Of a stretch of DNA of 41,714 bases, positions 1-9,022 are shown in pieces. This stretch comes from Candidatus Saccharibacteria bacterium. Lineage in GTDB: Bacteria; Patescibacteriota; Saccharimonadia; JAGOAT01. Each line of letters opens with the position of its first letter. The first letter of the stretch is position 1. The notes under the pieces were generated by a model. That model was not told the origin of the DNA. It saw only the letters and a program-made list of their open reading frames with translations, and did no database searches. The stretch covers positions 1-41,714 of the forward strand of contig JAGOAT010000005.1 of NCBI GenBank assembly GCA_017983775.1. The letters run 5' to 3'. Position numbers and translations under genes: made by a program.

Positions 1-1
1 A

Positions 2-2215
2 ATTATTATTTCTTTATTAAACATATTATTGGGGAGTTCTGCATATATTAGAAATCGTAAAAGTTCAAATTACATAGTATATTTTATATTTTCTATATTT
101 ACAGCATTTTGGATTGTCAGTAATTATTATACAGATTTTGCTAGTACTTTTGAGATAAAATACTTTGCTAATAAGATAGCATTCTTTTCGGCTCATATAT
201 CGGTCGTGTTAATTTGGGGATTTTCAAAGTTATTTATTGATGGTGTTTTATCAAGATTAGAGCGTATATTAATTTTTCTTTCATTTTTTATAAATGGCCT
301 GATTATTTTTTCAGGTATAGTTATCCAAGGTGCCACGGTAGATGATACAGGATTTCATCCCAGACTTAGTAGCTGGTACATATTATATATAGGCTCTCTA
401 ATAATTTTTTTAGGTTTTTATTTTAAGAACCTTATTATTGGCTATAGGAATGCGGTAGGAAAAGATTATTTTTATAAAAAGAGTCAGATAAGATATATAT
501 TATATGGCTCATTAATATTTGCTTTTTTTTCAGTTATGACCAACGGTATACTACCAGCAATAACAGGAAACTGGGCATTATCTAAGATAGGTCCCTTATT
601 CTCTATAGTTCTGGTTTCAAGTATCAGCTACAGTATTGCTAAGTACAAACTTTTTGATATAAAAGGATCAACCTTTAGGGCAATGATCTACTATCTATCA
701 CTATTCTTTGTAGTCTTGGGCTATGCAGCATTATTATTTGGCTCTACATTGATATTTTTCACAGTGGGCGGTGAGGTTACCAGGGTTCATCAAGTCACCT
801 ACATCCTCCTAGCAGTCCTCCTAGTATTTACCTTCCAGCCACTAAGAAACTTCTTTGAAAAGTTAACTAATCATTTGTTCTTTAGAGATAGATATGATGC
901 TCAAGCTTTGATTGCTAGACTGGGAGATATCTATTCTTCCAATTACAAGCTTGTTCCAATCTCTACCAAGACCTTACTAGAAATCTACAAGACTATCAAA
1001 ATAGAGAGAGGCAATATCATCGTATTCGATCAGGATTACAAAGAATATTTCAGAGCAAACCAAAACTTTATGAAGCCAGGTAAGCTAGAATTCCGAGCTT
1101 CATCAGATACTATTCAAGACTTTCAGCAACTATTTGGTACAGATACATATGTCTATGATGAGTTGCTCGAAGGTAAGAAGAAGTTCTTTATGCAACACCA
1201 CGGCATCAGCCTAATATTTCCCTTAATCAACAACAAGAAGCTCAATGGCTACTTATTGATATCTAGTAAGAGAAGTGGAGATATCTACAATAGCCTAGAT
1301 GTTTCTACTCTAAGCATTATCTCCAACGACCTAGCAATTGCTTTAGACAACGCCTTGTCTGTTGCAAAGATAGAAGACTTCAATGCCACCCTCCAACACA
1401 GAGTCAAATCCGCTACAGAAAAACTCCGCACTGCCAACAAGAATCTAAGAGCCCTGGATAAAGCCAAGGATGAGTTCCTGTCTATGGCCTCTCACCAGTT
1501 AAAGACTCCAATCACCACTATCCGTGGCTATAGCGACCTGTTTATCACCGGAGAACTAGGTAAGGCTACCCCAGATCAAACAATGGCCGCTAGAAGAATC
1601 ATGACCACTGTTGGCAATATGGACTCTACTATCAATGATCTACTCAATGTCTCTAGAATATCCCAAGATAGATTCTTCATCCAGAGAGAAGAAGTAGACC
1701 TCAAAGAACTAATTGAGCTAGAGCTAGAAAATCTAATCTCTACAATCGAAGACAAAGGACTCAAGCTCATGACAGACTTAGATCCGATTCCAACTCAGGA
1801 TCTAGACAAAGCTAAAATCCGTCAAGCAGTAATGAATCTAATTGATAATGCTATCTACTATACCCAAGAAGGATCAATCAAGGTTATCCTTAAGCTTCTA
1901 AGCAGAAGCGAATTAAAAGCAATCATCAAAGACCAGGATATCAGCTCTACTCCAGATTTTTCAGGAGACCCAGAAGACAGGCTCTATCCAGTATTCCAAG
2001 TAACAGATACTGGTATTGGTGTACCCCCTGACAAACAATCCAAGCTCTTTAGTAAATTCTATCGTGCAGACAATGCCCAAAGAACCAGGAGTGATGGTAC
2101 TGGTCTAGGTATCTATCTAGTCAAGAGAGTAGTGGAAGATCATGGAGGAGGAATATTCTTCTCATCCCCAATCAATAACAACAAGGGCTCAACCTTTGGG
2201 TGGTGGGTGAGGTGA
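2..2215 (+). CDS. Membrane sensor histidine kinase HK1 (5' end outside window)
   Basis: Sensor kinase of a two-component system. The frame is open to base 2 and the codons before the first possible start (TTG at 29) still encode a hydrophobic helix, so the true start lies upstream. About seven membrane helices form an N-terminal 7TM-type sensor, followed by two more helices, a GAF-like linker and HisKA plus HATPase_c domains. Visible motifs are the H-box SHQLKTP (His codon 1493-1495), N-box NLIDNA, G1 DTGIGVP, F-box FSKFYRA and G2 GTGLGIYLVK, so the kinase looks intact. Everything from base 793 onward also appears at 5155-6577 with no difference found, while the sensor half differs. The stop overlaps the GTG start of the next kinase (GTGA), indicating translational coupling. 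No response regulator is adjacent in the window; one could lie upstream. Confidence 0.9.
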   Translation: MIISLLNILLGSSAYIRNRKSSNYIVYFIFSIFTAFWIVSNYYTDFASTFEIKYFANKIAFFSAHISVVLIWGFSKLFIDGVLSRLERILIFLSFFINGLIIFSGIVIQGATVDDTGFHPRLSSWYILYIGSLIIFLGFYFKNLIIGYRNAVGKDYFYKKSQIRYILYGSLIFAFFSVMTNGILPAITGNWALSKIGPLFSIVLVSSISYSIAKYKLFDIKGSTFRAMIYYLSLFFVVLGYAALLFGSTLIFFTVGGEVTRVHQVTYILLAVLLVFTFQPLRNFFEKLTNHLFFRDRYDAQALIARLGDIYSSNYKLVPISTKTLLEIYKTIKIERGNIIVFDQDYKEYFRANQNFMKPGKLEFRASSDTIQDFQQLFGTDTYVYDELLEGKKKFFMQHHGISLIFPLINNKKLNGYLLISSKRSGDIYNSLDVSTLSIISNDLAIALDNALSVAKIEDFNATLQHRVKSATEKLRTANKNLRALDKAKDEFLSMASHQLKTPITTIRGYSDLFITGELGKATPDQTMAARRIMTTVGNMDSTINDLLNVSRISQDRFFIQREEVDLKELIELELENLISTIEDKGLKLMTDLDPIPTQDLDKAKIRQAVMNLIDNAIYYTQEGSIKVILKLLSRSELKAIIKDQDISSTPDFSGDPEDRLYPVFQVTDTGIGVPPDKQSKLFSKFYRADNAQRTRSDGTGLGIYLVKRVVEDHGGGIFFSSPINNNKGSTFGWWVR
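793..2215 (+). repeat. 1,423-bp direct repeat, copy A (HK1 kinase half)
   Basis: Bases 793-2215 match 5155-6577 at a constant offset of 4,362 with no difference found by reading both copies. The bases flanking each end differ (792 a versus 5154 t; 2216 a versus 6578 t). The repeat starts inside a predicted membrane helix and ends exactly at the stop codon. The sequence left of the boundary in HK1 is visibly more AT-rich than the repeat. Confidence 0.95.
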
Positions 2216-4356
2216 ATCAGATAGTCATAACCTCAATCATCCCAGTTCTGATCCTCTTTGTTTTTGGTGGATTGGTATTCAAGCGTGGGATGAATCGCAG
2301 GCTTTCGCATTGGTTTTTATTCTTTGCATTGACGGGCGGACTTTGGCAGGTTGCTACATTGGTAGCAAGCCTGTTTATAAGCGATCAGATCACAATTTTT
2401 GCCAATCGTTTGACATTTGTTTTTGGGTTTTTATCAATTATCGCATTTTATGGAATGAGCCGAGCTTACCTGGGTGAAATCAAACCCTTCAGTAGATTAG
2501 GCAAGTTGAGGCTTTGGATCTTTGCAGTAGTTTACTCAGTAATTCTATTGACAGATCAAGTAGTCGAGGGTTACCAGAATCAAAATGGTTTCTTGGTCGA
2601 TCAACGAGGAAGGTTTTATTGGAGCTTTGTGATTATTCTATTTGCAGTCTTAATTCCTTCGGTCAAAAACCTAATAAGAGCAATGGACACAGTAGAGAAT
2701 GTTAAGAAGATTCAGATCAAGGTGATGCTGACGACTTATGCGCTGGGAATCACACTGGTAGTCTTGACCAATTTAGTGCTACCAAGTTTTGTTAGTGAGG
2801 GATGGGTTAGTCAGATTGGATTATTTGTAATGGCTGGGATGGTAATAGTCAATTCTTATGTGATACTAAGAAATAAGATTTTTGATCTCAAGCTAATTTT
2901 TAGTCAGTCATTCGCATTTACTCTGGCAGTCCTGGTACTAGCTCTAATTTATAGCTTCTTTGCCAGTTATTACTTAGGCGGATTAATAGGGCTGGATCAC
3001 AAGCTGACTTCAGTCGAACGCTTGGCTTTTATTCCAATTATTATTATTTTAGCAATACTTTTTCAGCCTATGCTCAAATTGTTTGAGAGGGCTACTTATA
3101 AATGGTTTTATCAATATCATTATTACCCTAGTCAACTGATTAGTGAAGTCAGTCGGATACTCGCTAGAGATCTGAAGATTGAGGAAATGATTAAGGACAC
3201 GGCCAAGATCATTGTATCAGGAATGGGTATTGATAATATTCAAGTGATAGTCTATGAGCATAATCGGATTGCTTTTAGCTATGCTACTGATTATAAGATA
3301 TTTAATACTAAGAACTGGCACTATCTCAAAGATGAGGTAATATTTGTCGATCATATACTTGATACGGCTACATTGTATCAGCTTAAGAGCCAAGGAGCAG
3401 AGTTGATTTTTCCAATGATTCTCAAGGGTAAGCTGATTGGGCATATCATTCTCGGTCGTAAAAAGGGCGGGGATATTTATACAGATGGTGATTATCAGAC
3501 TATAGAAATCGTTGCTGGAGACTTGGCGATTGCCCTAGATAATGCCAAGGTTAATTATCGTCTGAAAGATACACTGGAGAAATTGAGAGCACTAGATAAG
3601 AGTAAGGATGAGTTCATTTCAATTGCTTCTCATCAGCTTCGTACACCCCTCACTACAATTCGAGGTTATAGTGAGATGTTGGCAGATCAAGAGTTTGGCA
3701 AAATTAGCCTAGAGCAAAAAAATATTTTAAACCAAATCAATCAAGCTGGTCAGAATATGAATCAATTATTAGAAGATTTGCTAGCTACCTCACGTCTGGC
3801 TCAGGGCAGATTGGTAATCAATAAGACTGAGTTTGATTTTGCCAACCTCGTCAGGGAGGAGTATCACTATAGACAAAATTCTCTGAAAAAAGATTTGGAA
3901 TTGAAGCTGGATCTGCCTGACTCCATCGAGCTATTTGCTGATCAAGGAAAGCTCAGACAGGTAGTTATCAATTTGATCGATAATGCTATTCAATATACAG
4001 ATCGAGGTAGTATTTTGGTTCGAGCTGAAGTAATCAGTGGTAGCAAGGTCATCAAGATGCCAGTGCATGGGTCTGATAATATTGCTCCCAGGCGTAAATA
4101 CTTAAGCTTTCAGGTGATAGATACTGGGATCGGAGTCCCAATTAGTAAACAAAAACAATTATTTAGTAAATTTTATCGTGCAAGCAATGCTAAGATTATT
4201 AGACCCGATGGTAACGGCTTGGGTGTTTATTTGGTTCGTGAAATCGCTAGAATTCATCATGGCAATGTGATCTTTCAATCGCCAGTGGAATTGAACCAGG
4301 GTTCAGTTTTTGGGATTTGGATACCATATACTAGTAGTAGAGGTAACAATGGATAA
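2212..4356 (+). CDS. Membrane sensor histidine kinase HK2
   Basis: Second of three tandem 7TM-type histidine kinases, about 714 residues. I chose GTG 2212 because it overlaps the upstream TGA (GTGA); an in-frame GTG also exists at 2200. Seven to nine membrane helices, a GAF-like linker, then H-box SHQLRTP, N-box NLIDNA, G1 DTGIGVP, F-box FSKFYRA and G2 GNGLGVYLVR. It has the same architecture as its neighbours, but the kinase half is clearly diverged in protein and codon use, so it was not part of the event that made HK1 and HK3 identical. It ends 8 nt inside the start of HK3. The signal sensed is unknown. Confidence 0.9.
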   Translation: MNQIVITSIIPVLILFVFGGLVFKRGMNRRLSHWFLFFALTGGLWQVATLVASLFISDQITIFANRLTFVFGFLSIIAFYGMSRAYLGEIKPFSRLGKLRLWIFAVVYSVILLTDQVVEGYQNQNGFLVDQRGRFYWSFVIILFAVLIPSVKNLIRAMDTVENVKKIQIKVMLTTYALGITLVVLTNLVLPSFVSEGWVSQIGLFVMAGMVIVNSYVILRNKIFDLKLIFSQSFAFTLAVLVLALIYSFFASYYLGGLIGLDHKLTSVERLAFIPIIIILAILFQPMLKLFERATYKWFYQYHYYPSQLISEVSRILARDLKIEEMIKDTAKIIVSGMGIDNIQVIVYEHNRIAFSYATDYKIFNTKNWHYLKDEVIFVDHILDTATLYQLKSQGAELIFPMILKGKLIGHIILGRKKGGDIYTDGDYQTIEIVAGDLAIALDNAKVNYRLKDTLEKLRALDKSKDEFISIASHQLRTPLTTIRGYSEMLADQEFGKISLEQKNILNQINQAGQNMNQLLEDLLATSRLAQGRLVINKTEFDFANLVREEYHYRQNSLKKDLELKLDLPDSIELFADQGKLRQVVINLIDNAIQYTDRGSILVRAEVISGSKVIKMPVHGSDNIAPRRKYLSFQVIDTGIGVPISKQKQLFSKFYRASNAKIIRPDGNGLGVYLVREIARIHHGNVIFQSPVELNQGSVFGIWIPYTSSRGNNG

Positions 4357-6577
4357 CTATACAATATTGAGCGGACTAGCAATCTTGACAGTTGGAGTGA
4401 TTGGCCTAATTATCCTACTACGTAATTACCACAATCAAGCTATTCAGTGGTATGCACTTTCCAATCTCAGCTCAATTGTTTGGTTGATAGCAACATACAT
4501 TAGCGACTATGGTTATAGCTATGACCTGAAGTTATTTGGTCATCGTCTTGGCTATAGCTTTAGCTATATGATAGTAGGCTCAGTCTTTGGTCTTGCTACT
4601 GTCTTCATGCGTCAGAAGTTTAGTAATTATCAATCTTATTTATTGATTGCTGTATCGGGAATAATGGCCTTTGTGACATTGGTCTCAAATAATATTATTA
4701 GCGATGTGGATATTACCACTGCACCCAGTAAGCCAATAGTAGGTGATTGGTATTTTCTCTATATAATCACTTTTGTTACTTTGATTCTTTATACTGCAAT
4801 AGCTTTTCTTATCGCTTATAGACAGGTAGACATTTACCAGAAGAGTCAGATCAAGTTGATTGCTATTGGTCTGATTGTGATTATCAATGCTGGCGTGATC
4901 ACCAATATTATTATGCCAGTAGCTTTTGGAATTAGTTGGAGTATTCGTTCTGCTCCATTATTATTAATTCTTTTTTCTGGGTTTAATACATTTGCAATCA
5001 CTAGGCGGCATTTATTTGATATTAGGGCTACTTTAGCAAGATATTTTTTCTATATTGTGACCTTAATTAGTTTGGTAGTTCTTTATAGTGTTATTTTATT
5101 TATTGGAGTGGGTTTATTTTTTAAGAACAATCCAAACCTGACAATCCCTAGACTAGTCACCTACATCCTCCTAGCAGTCCTCCTAGTATTTACCTTCCAG
5201 CCACTAAGAAACTTCTTTGAAAAGTTAACTAATCATTTGTTCTTTAGAGATAGATATGATGCTCAAGCTTTGATTGCTAGACTGGGAGATATCTATTCTT
5301 CCAATTACAAGCTTGTTCCAATCTCTACCAAGACCTTACTAGAAATCTACAAGACTATCAAAATAGAGAGAGGCAATATCATCGTATTCGATCAGGATTA
5401 CAAAGAATATTTCAGAGCAAACCAAAACTTTATGAAGCCAGGTAAGCTAGAATTCCGAGCTTCATCAGATACTATTCAAGACTTTCAGCAACTATTTGGT
5501 ACAGATACATATGTCTATGATGAGTTGCTCGAAGGTAAGAAGAAGTTCTTTATGCAACACCACGGCATCAGCCTAATATTTCCCTTAATCAACAACAAGA
5601 AGCTCAATGGCTACTTATTGATATCTAGTAAGAGAAGTGGAGATATCTACAATAGCCTAGATGTTTCTACTCTAAGCATTATCTCCAACGACCTAGCAAT
5701 TGCTTTAGACAACGCCTTGTCTGTTGCAAAGATAGAAGACTTCAATGCCACCCTCCAACACAGAGTCAAATCCGCTACAGAAAAACTCCGCACTGCCAAC
5801 AAGAATCTAAGAGCCCTGGATAAAGCCAAGGATGAGTTCCTGTCTATGGCCTCTCACCAGTTAAAGACTCCAATCACCACTATCCGTGGCTATAGCGACC
5901 TGTTTATCACCGGAGAACTAGGTAAGGCTACCCCAGATCAAACAATGGCCGCTAGAAGAATCATGACCACTGTTGGCAATATGGACTCTACTATCAATGA
6001 TCTACTCAATGTCTCTAGAATATCCCAAGATAGATTCTTCATCCAGAGAGAAGAAGTAGACCTCAAAGAACTAATTGAGCTAGAGCTAGAAAATCTAATC
6101 TCTACAATCGAAGACAAAGGACTCAAGCTCATGACAGACTTAGATCCGATTCCAACTCAGGATCTAGACAAAGCTAAAATCCGTCAAGCAGTAATGAATC
6201 TAATTGATAATGCTATCTACTATACCCAAGAAGGATCAATCAAGGTTATCCTTAAGCTTCTAAGCAGAAGCGAATTAAAAGCAATCATCAAAGACCAGGA
6301 TATCAGCTCTACTCCAGATTTTTCAGGAGACCCAGAAGACAGGCTCTATCCAGTATTCCAAGTAACAGATACTGGTATTGGTGTACCCCCTGACAAACAA
6401 TCCAAGCTCTTTAGTAAATTCTATCGTGCAGACAATGCCCAAAGAACCAGGAGTGATGGTACTGGTCTAGGTATCTATCTAGTCAAGAGAGTAGTGGAAG
6501 ATCATGGAGGAGGAATATTCTTCTCATCCCCAATCAATAACAACAAGGGCTCAACCTTTGGGTGGTGGGTGAGGTGA
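4349..6577 (+). CDS. Membrane sensor histidine kinase HK3 (kinase half identical to HK1)
   Basis: Third tandem kinase, about 742 residues. ATG 4349 is chosen because AGAGG sits at 4339-4343, five bases upstream; the frame also opens earlier (4310), inside HK2. The 7TM-type N-terminal sensor is unlike HK1 in sequence. From base 5155 to the stop at 6577 it matches 793-2215 with no difference found, including the GAF-like linker, H-box SHQLKTP (His codon 5855-5857), N-box and G boxes. The protein therefore joins a distinct sensor to the same transmitter as HK1. Two sensors driving one interchangeable kinase module suggests signal integration onto one response regulator (inference). pgk follows after 34 nt. 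Confidence 0.9.
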   Translation: MDNYTILSGLAILTVGVIGLIILLRNYHNQAIQWYALSNLSSIVWLIATYISDYGYSYDLKLFGHRLGYSFSYMIVGSVFGLATVFMRQKFSNYQSYLLIAVSGIMAFVTLVSNNIISDVDITTAPSKPIVGDWYFLYIITFVTLILYTAIAFLIAYRQVDIYQKSQIKLIAIGLIVIINAGVITNIIMPVAFGISWSIRSAPLLLILFSGFNTFAITRRHLFDIRATLARYFFYIVTLISLVVLYSVILFIGVGLFFKNNPNLTIPRLVTYILLAVLLVFTFQPLRNFFEKLTNHLFFRDRYDAQALIARLGDIYSSNYKLVPISTKTLLEIYKTIKIERGNIIVFDQDYKEYFRANQNFMKPGKLEFRASSDTIQDFQQLFGTDTYVYDELLEGKKKFFMQHHGISLIFPLINNKKLNGYLLISSKRSGDIYNSLDVSTLSIISNDLAIALDNALSVAKIEDFNATLQHRVKSATEKLRTANKNLRALDKAKDEFLSMASHQLKTPITTIRGYSDLFITGELGKATPDQTMAARRIMTTVGNMDSTINDLLNVSRISQDRFFIQREEVDLKELIELELENLISTIEDKGLKLMTDLDPIPTQDLDKAKIRQAVMNLIDNAIYYTQEGSIKVILKLLSRSELKAIIKDQDISSTPDFSGDPEDRLYPVFQVTDTGIGVPPDKQSKLFSKFYRADNAQRTRSDGTGLGIYLVKRVVEDHGGGIFFSSPINNNKGSTFGWWVR
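5155..6577 (+). repeat. 1,423-bp direct repeat, copy B (HK3 kinase half)
   Basis: Second copy of the repeat at 793-2215, same orientation. Recombination between the copies would remove 4,362 bp, including all of HK2 and the sensor of HK3, and would leave HK1 followed directly by pgk. Lack of divergence even at synonymous sites points to recent duplication or continuing gene conversion. Confidence 0.95.
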
Positions 6578-6611
6578 TAACAATCTAATAATTATGGAGG
6601 TAAGCAATAAA

Positions 6612-7784
6612 ATGACAAAAGGTGATTCAGTAATAATGATCAGGGGGGACTATAATGTTCCACTCCTTGAGGGCAGGATAATCGATGACTATCGTTTGGT
6701 GAGAGGGCTTGATACTATCAAGCAAGCTTTGAAGAGGACAAATAGGCTGATTTTGGCTAGTCATCTAGGGAGGCCAAAATCTATTGATGACAAGCAATAT
6801 AGTCTTATGCCAGTAGCAAAAGGTCTTAGTAGATTACTAGGTAGAGAAGTAGTGCTATTAAATCAGTTTGAATTGGATTTGGATATGAAAGCAGAAGACA
6901 TCTGGGCGCAAGGCTCAATAGTGATGCTTGAAAATCTCAGGTTCGATCCACGCGAGAAGGCTAACGACCCAGCTTATATTACAGAGATATTACGCAGTAT
7001 AGGACTAAACAATCAAGATCTTGGGTCACTAATCTATATTAACGATGCTTTTGCGGTTGCCCACCGGGCTGATAGTAGTGTTGAGGCAGGGATAAGAAAG
7101 TTTGAGCTTGAAAGAGGGGAGTTGATGACAGCTGAAATTAGTGAAATACAGAAGCTTCTTGGAGAGGTAGAAAGACCTTATGTGGCAGTGATCGGTGGAG
7201 CAAAAGTTTCTGATAAGCTTCAGGTCTTAGAGAGTTTATTGACAAAGGTAGACACCTTGATTATTGGTGGGGCAATGGCCAATACTTTCTTGCTGGCCTC
7301 AGGTCATCAGGTAGGTAATAGTCTAGTTGAGCCAGAATTATGTTCAGAGGCTATTCGAATCAGCCAGAGAGCAAATGATTTGGGCGTAAAGCTGTTTTTA
7401 CCATTTGATGTAGTAACCGCCAAACAGATAGGGCCAAATATCCAACATACCAATAAAGGGATATACTCAGTAAATTCCCAGGATATCATTCTAGACATTG
7501 GCAAACAGTCAGTTCAGGCTTGGACTAAGATAATCTCTGAGGCACATACAATATTCTGGAATGGAGATCTGGGGATGGCTGAAATTCGGGCATACAGTAA
7601 AGCGAGTGAACAGATAGCTCAAGCAATTGCGAACTCAGAGGCCTACAGTTTAGTCGGGGGCGGAGATACAGTTAGCCTGGTGCGCAAATTGAGGTTGGAT
7701 AGTCAGTTCAGCTTTATCTCGACTGGTGGTGGGGCTAGTCTGGCACTGGTCTCTGGTCAGCCGATGCCTGGATTGGTAAAATAA
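6612..7784 (+). CDS. pgk: Phosphoglycerate kinase
   Basis: Catalyses 1,3-bisphosphoglycerate + ADP to 3-phosphoglycerate + ATP in glycolysis, in the cytoplasm. Recognisable PGK landmarks in order: RGDYNVP (family R-x-D-x-N-V-P), HLGRP, ENLRF, NDAFAVAHRADSS, GGAKVSDKL, WNGDLGMAE, GGGDTVSLV and the C-terminal STGGGASL. The length of 390 residues is normal. An ATG at 6594 is in frame, but it contains the GGAGG (6596-6600) that serves as Shine-Dalgarno for ATG 6612, so the later start is preferred. One oddity is NGDLG where the family usually has NGPMG in the nucleotide-binding loop. It follows the HK3 stop closely and may be co-transcribed. Confidence 0.95.
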   Translation: MTKGDSVIMIRGDYNVPLLEGRIIDDYRLVRGLDTIKQALKRTNRLILASHLGRPKSIDDKQYSLMPVAKGLSRLLGREVVLLNQFELDLDMKAEDIWAQGSIVMLENLRFDPREKANDPAYITEILRSIGLNNQDLGSLIYINDAFAVAHRADSSVEAGIRKFELERGELMTAEISEIQKLLGEVERPYVAVIGGAKVSDKLQVLESLLTKVDTLIIGGAMANTFLLASGHQVGNSLVEPELCSEAIRISQRANDLGVKLFLPFDVVTAKQIGPNIQHTNKGIYSVNSQDIILDIGKQSVQAWTKIISEAHTIFWNGDLGMAEIRAYSKASEQIAQAIANSEAYSLVGGGDTVSLVRKLRLDSQFSFISTGGGASLALVSGQPMPGLVK

Positions 7785-7815
7785 TCGACTTGATATTGTG
7801 CTTGGCCAGTAGATA

Positions 7816-7834
7816 TGCTATACTTACCGAGTTA
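7816..7834 (+). promoter_or_regulatory. Extended -10 promoter placing rpmB leaderless
   Basis: TGC then TATACT (7819-7824), with ATG at 7834 and no Shine-Dalgarno. A weak -35 (TTGTGC, 7796-7801) lies 17 bp upstream. The predicted transcript start is within about 3 nt of the start codon. Confidence 0.6.
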
Positions 7835-8046
7835 TGTATAAATGCGATATCACTGGCAAAGGCAAAATGTATGGGCATAATGTTTCTCATTCCCAGCGTA
7901 AGACCAAAAGAGTATTCAAGCCAAATCTCCAGAAGAAAACTATCATCATCGATGGTCAAAAGGTTCGCCTGAAACTGGCAGCCTCAACTATCCGAACCCT
8001 CAACAAGCTTGAGAAGCAAAAAGTTGCCGCTCAAGCCAAAGATTAG
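7834..8046 (+). CDS. rpmB: 50S ribosomal protein bL28
   Basis: Structural protein of the large ribosomal subunit. At 70 residues it matches the bL28 pattern: an N-terminal C-x-x-(T)GK segment, the signature [12 protein letters not shown] and the following PNLQKK, then a basic C-terminal helix. The ATG start gives a normal N-terminus. It has its own extended -10 promoter just upstream and appears to be leaderless. It is monocistronic here, with repeat-rich intergenic DNA downstream. Confidence 0.93.
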   Translation: MYKCDITGKGKMYGHNVSHSQRKTKRVFKPNLQKKTIIIDGQKVRLKLAASTIRTLNKLEKQKVAAQAKD

Positions 8047-8163
8047 TTACTGATATACGGGTTGGTTTTCCGTCATTCTTTAGGATGATGCCCTCTCTAT
8101 TATCTTTCAAATTTTCGCAACCTCCACTGCATCATCATTCATAATCCCCATCCCCAACTCTAT

Positions 8164-8280
8164 CATATTCCAAAGTCCTGCAGGGATTTATGGGATATCC
8201 AGCATTCCGTATTATCCTAATTCACTAGAGAGATGGATCCCCCGTAAACCCTTCCGGGTTCGGAGGATGACAAGATAGGG
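8164..8280. repeat. Dispersed palindromic intergenic repeat R1
   Basis: Non-coding. The left part (8164-8207) resembles 23954-23997 around a small hairpin (AAGTCC/GGATTT). The right part shares CCAGCATTCCGTATTATCC and the GGATCCCCCGTAA...CGGAGGATGAC core with copies at 19.6 and 20.5 kb. The core hairpin here reads AACCC-TTCC-GGGTT, whereas the other copies read AAGCTC-TTC-GAGCTT: the stem sequence changes but pairing is kept. Confidence 0.8.
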
Positions 8281-8339
8281 GAGGAGGGGTTTCGAAATAT
8301 CATGAGGCAGGTTTGAATTTCAGAGGATGGCAGGACAGA

Positions 8340-8867
8340 TCAACCCAGATAGTATTGGGTAGTCTCTGATTCGAGGTCTTTTTTGCTAATCTTTAACTTT
8401 GATTTATCTAGTATTTCGGTTTGGCTAACTTCTTTCTTGAATACAGCCTTTTTGTCCGAATCATCACCATAGGCAACCACAATTGTTGGCTCAACCATCT
8501 TTATCAGCTTATCTATATCATCAAAGCTTGCATTATCTAAGTTTATTACCAGTACATTGACTTGATCCAGTTGATCAAATTGTTTCTCGCTGGGAGTTTG
8601 GTCATAATCAGCGAGCCATAGACAATGAATAAAACCATGCTCTAGAGTGTAGGCAGTGTGACTTGGATCAAGATAGATCCCGTCAATCATAATACTATTT
8701 ATCTCATACTCACCAGGAGAATCTAGTGCCAATCCCTTGTATATGGTTGGGTCTGAAACTGGGGTAGTAGATAGGGTGACTTGAGATTTTTGGTCTCGAT
8801 GATTTAGGGCAATTTGAGACTTGTTGATTACTAGGCTGACTTGATCGTTGTCGATGATTATATCCAT
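8340..8867 (-). CDS. Metallo-beta-lactamase-fold-like protein lacking metal ligands
   Basis: 175 residues. The segment DSPGEYEINSIMIDGIY resembles the PGEYE strand-turn of the small MBL-fold family related to UPF0173/L-ascorbate-phosphate-lactonase-like proteins, and the later LWLADYDQ and VLVINL strands fit that fold. The HxHxDH zinc-binding signature is absent, so hydrolase activity is doubtful and a structural or binding role is possible. Transcribed divergently from the cell-wall hydrolase gene, sharing the intergenic region 8868-9022. The family call is moderate and the function unknown. Confidence 0.5.
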   Translation of the reverse strand: MDIIIDNDQVSLVINKSQIALNHRDQKSQVTLSTTPVSDPTIYKGLALDSPGEYEINSIMIDGIYLDPSHTAYTLEHGFIHCLWLADYDQTPSEKQFDQLDQVNVLVINLDNASFDDIDKLIKMVEPTIVVAYGDDSDKKAVFKKEVSQTEILDKSKLKISKKDLESETTQYYLG

Positions 8868-8894
8868 AACTACAGTTTACACTATCACTGTCTA

Positions 8895-8923
8895 TTGACC
8901 AAATAAGTTATTCTAGTTAGAAT
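8895..8923 (+). promoter_or_regulatory. Promoter for the Rpf/YabE-like gene
   Basis: TTGACC (8895-8900), a 17-bp spacer, then TAGAAT (8918-8923). The transcript would start near 8930, leaving either a leader of about 90 nt before TTG 9023 or an unrecognised upstream start codon. Confidence 0.6.
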
Positions 8924-9022
8924 TGGATATATCAACGAGTATTAAGTTGTGAGGGTAAGATTTTAGTATCAGATATTAGTCCCAGGTCAAAGTCTAAGAG
9001 AATTAATCCATCTAGTTCACGT

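Noticed and set aside
1285-1770. Minus-strand ORFs inside the kinase repeat (also at 5647-6132)
   Set aside because: They appear twice only because the underlying DNA is duplicated; they are shadows of the kinase frame with Ser/Leu-rich sequence.
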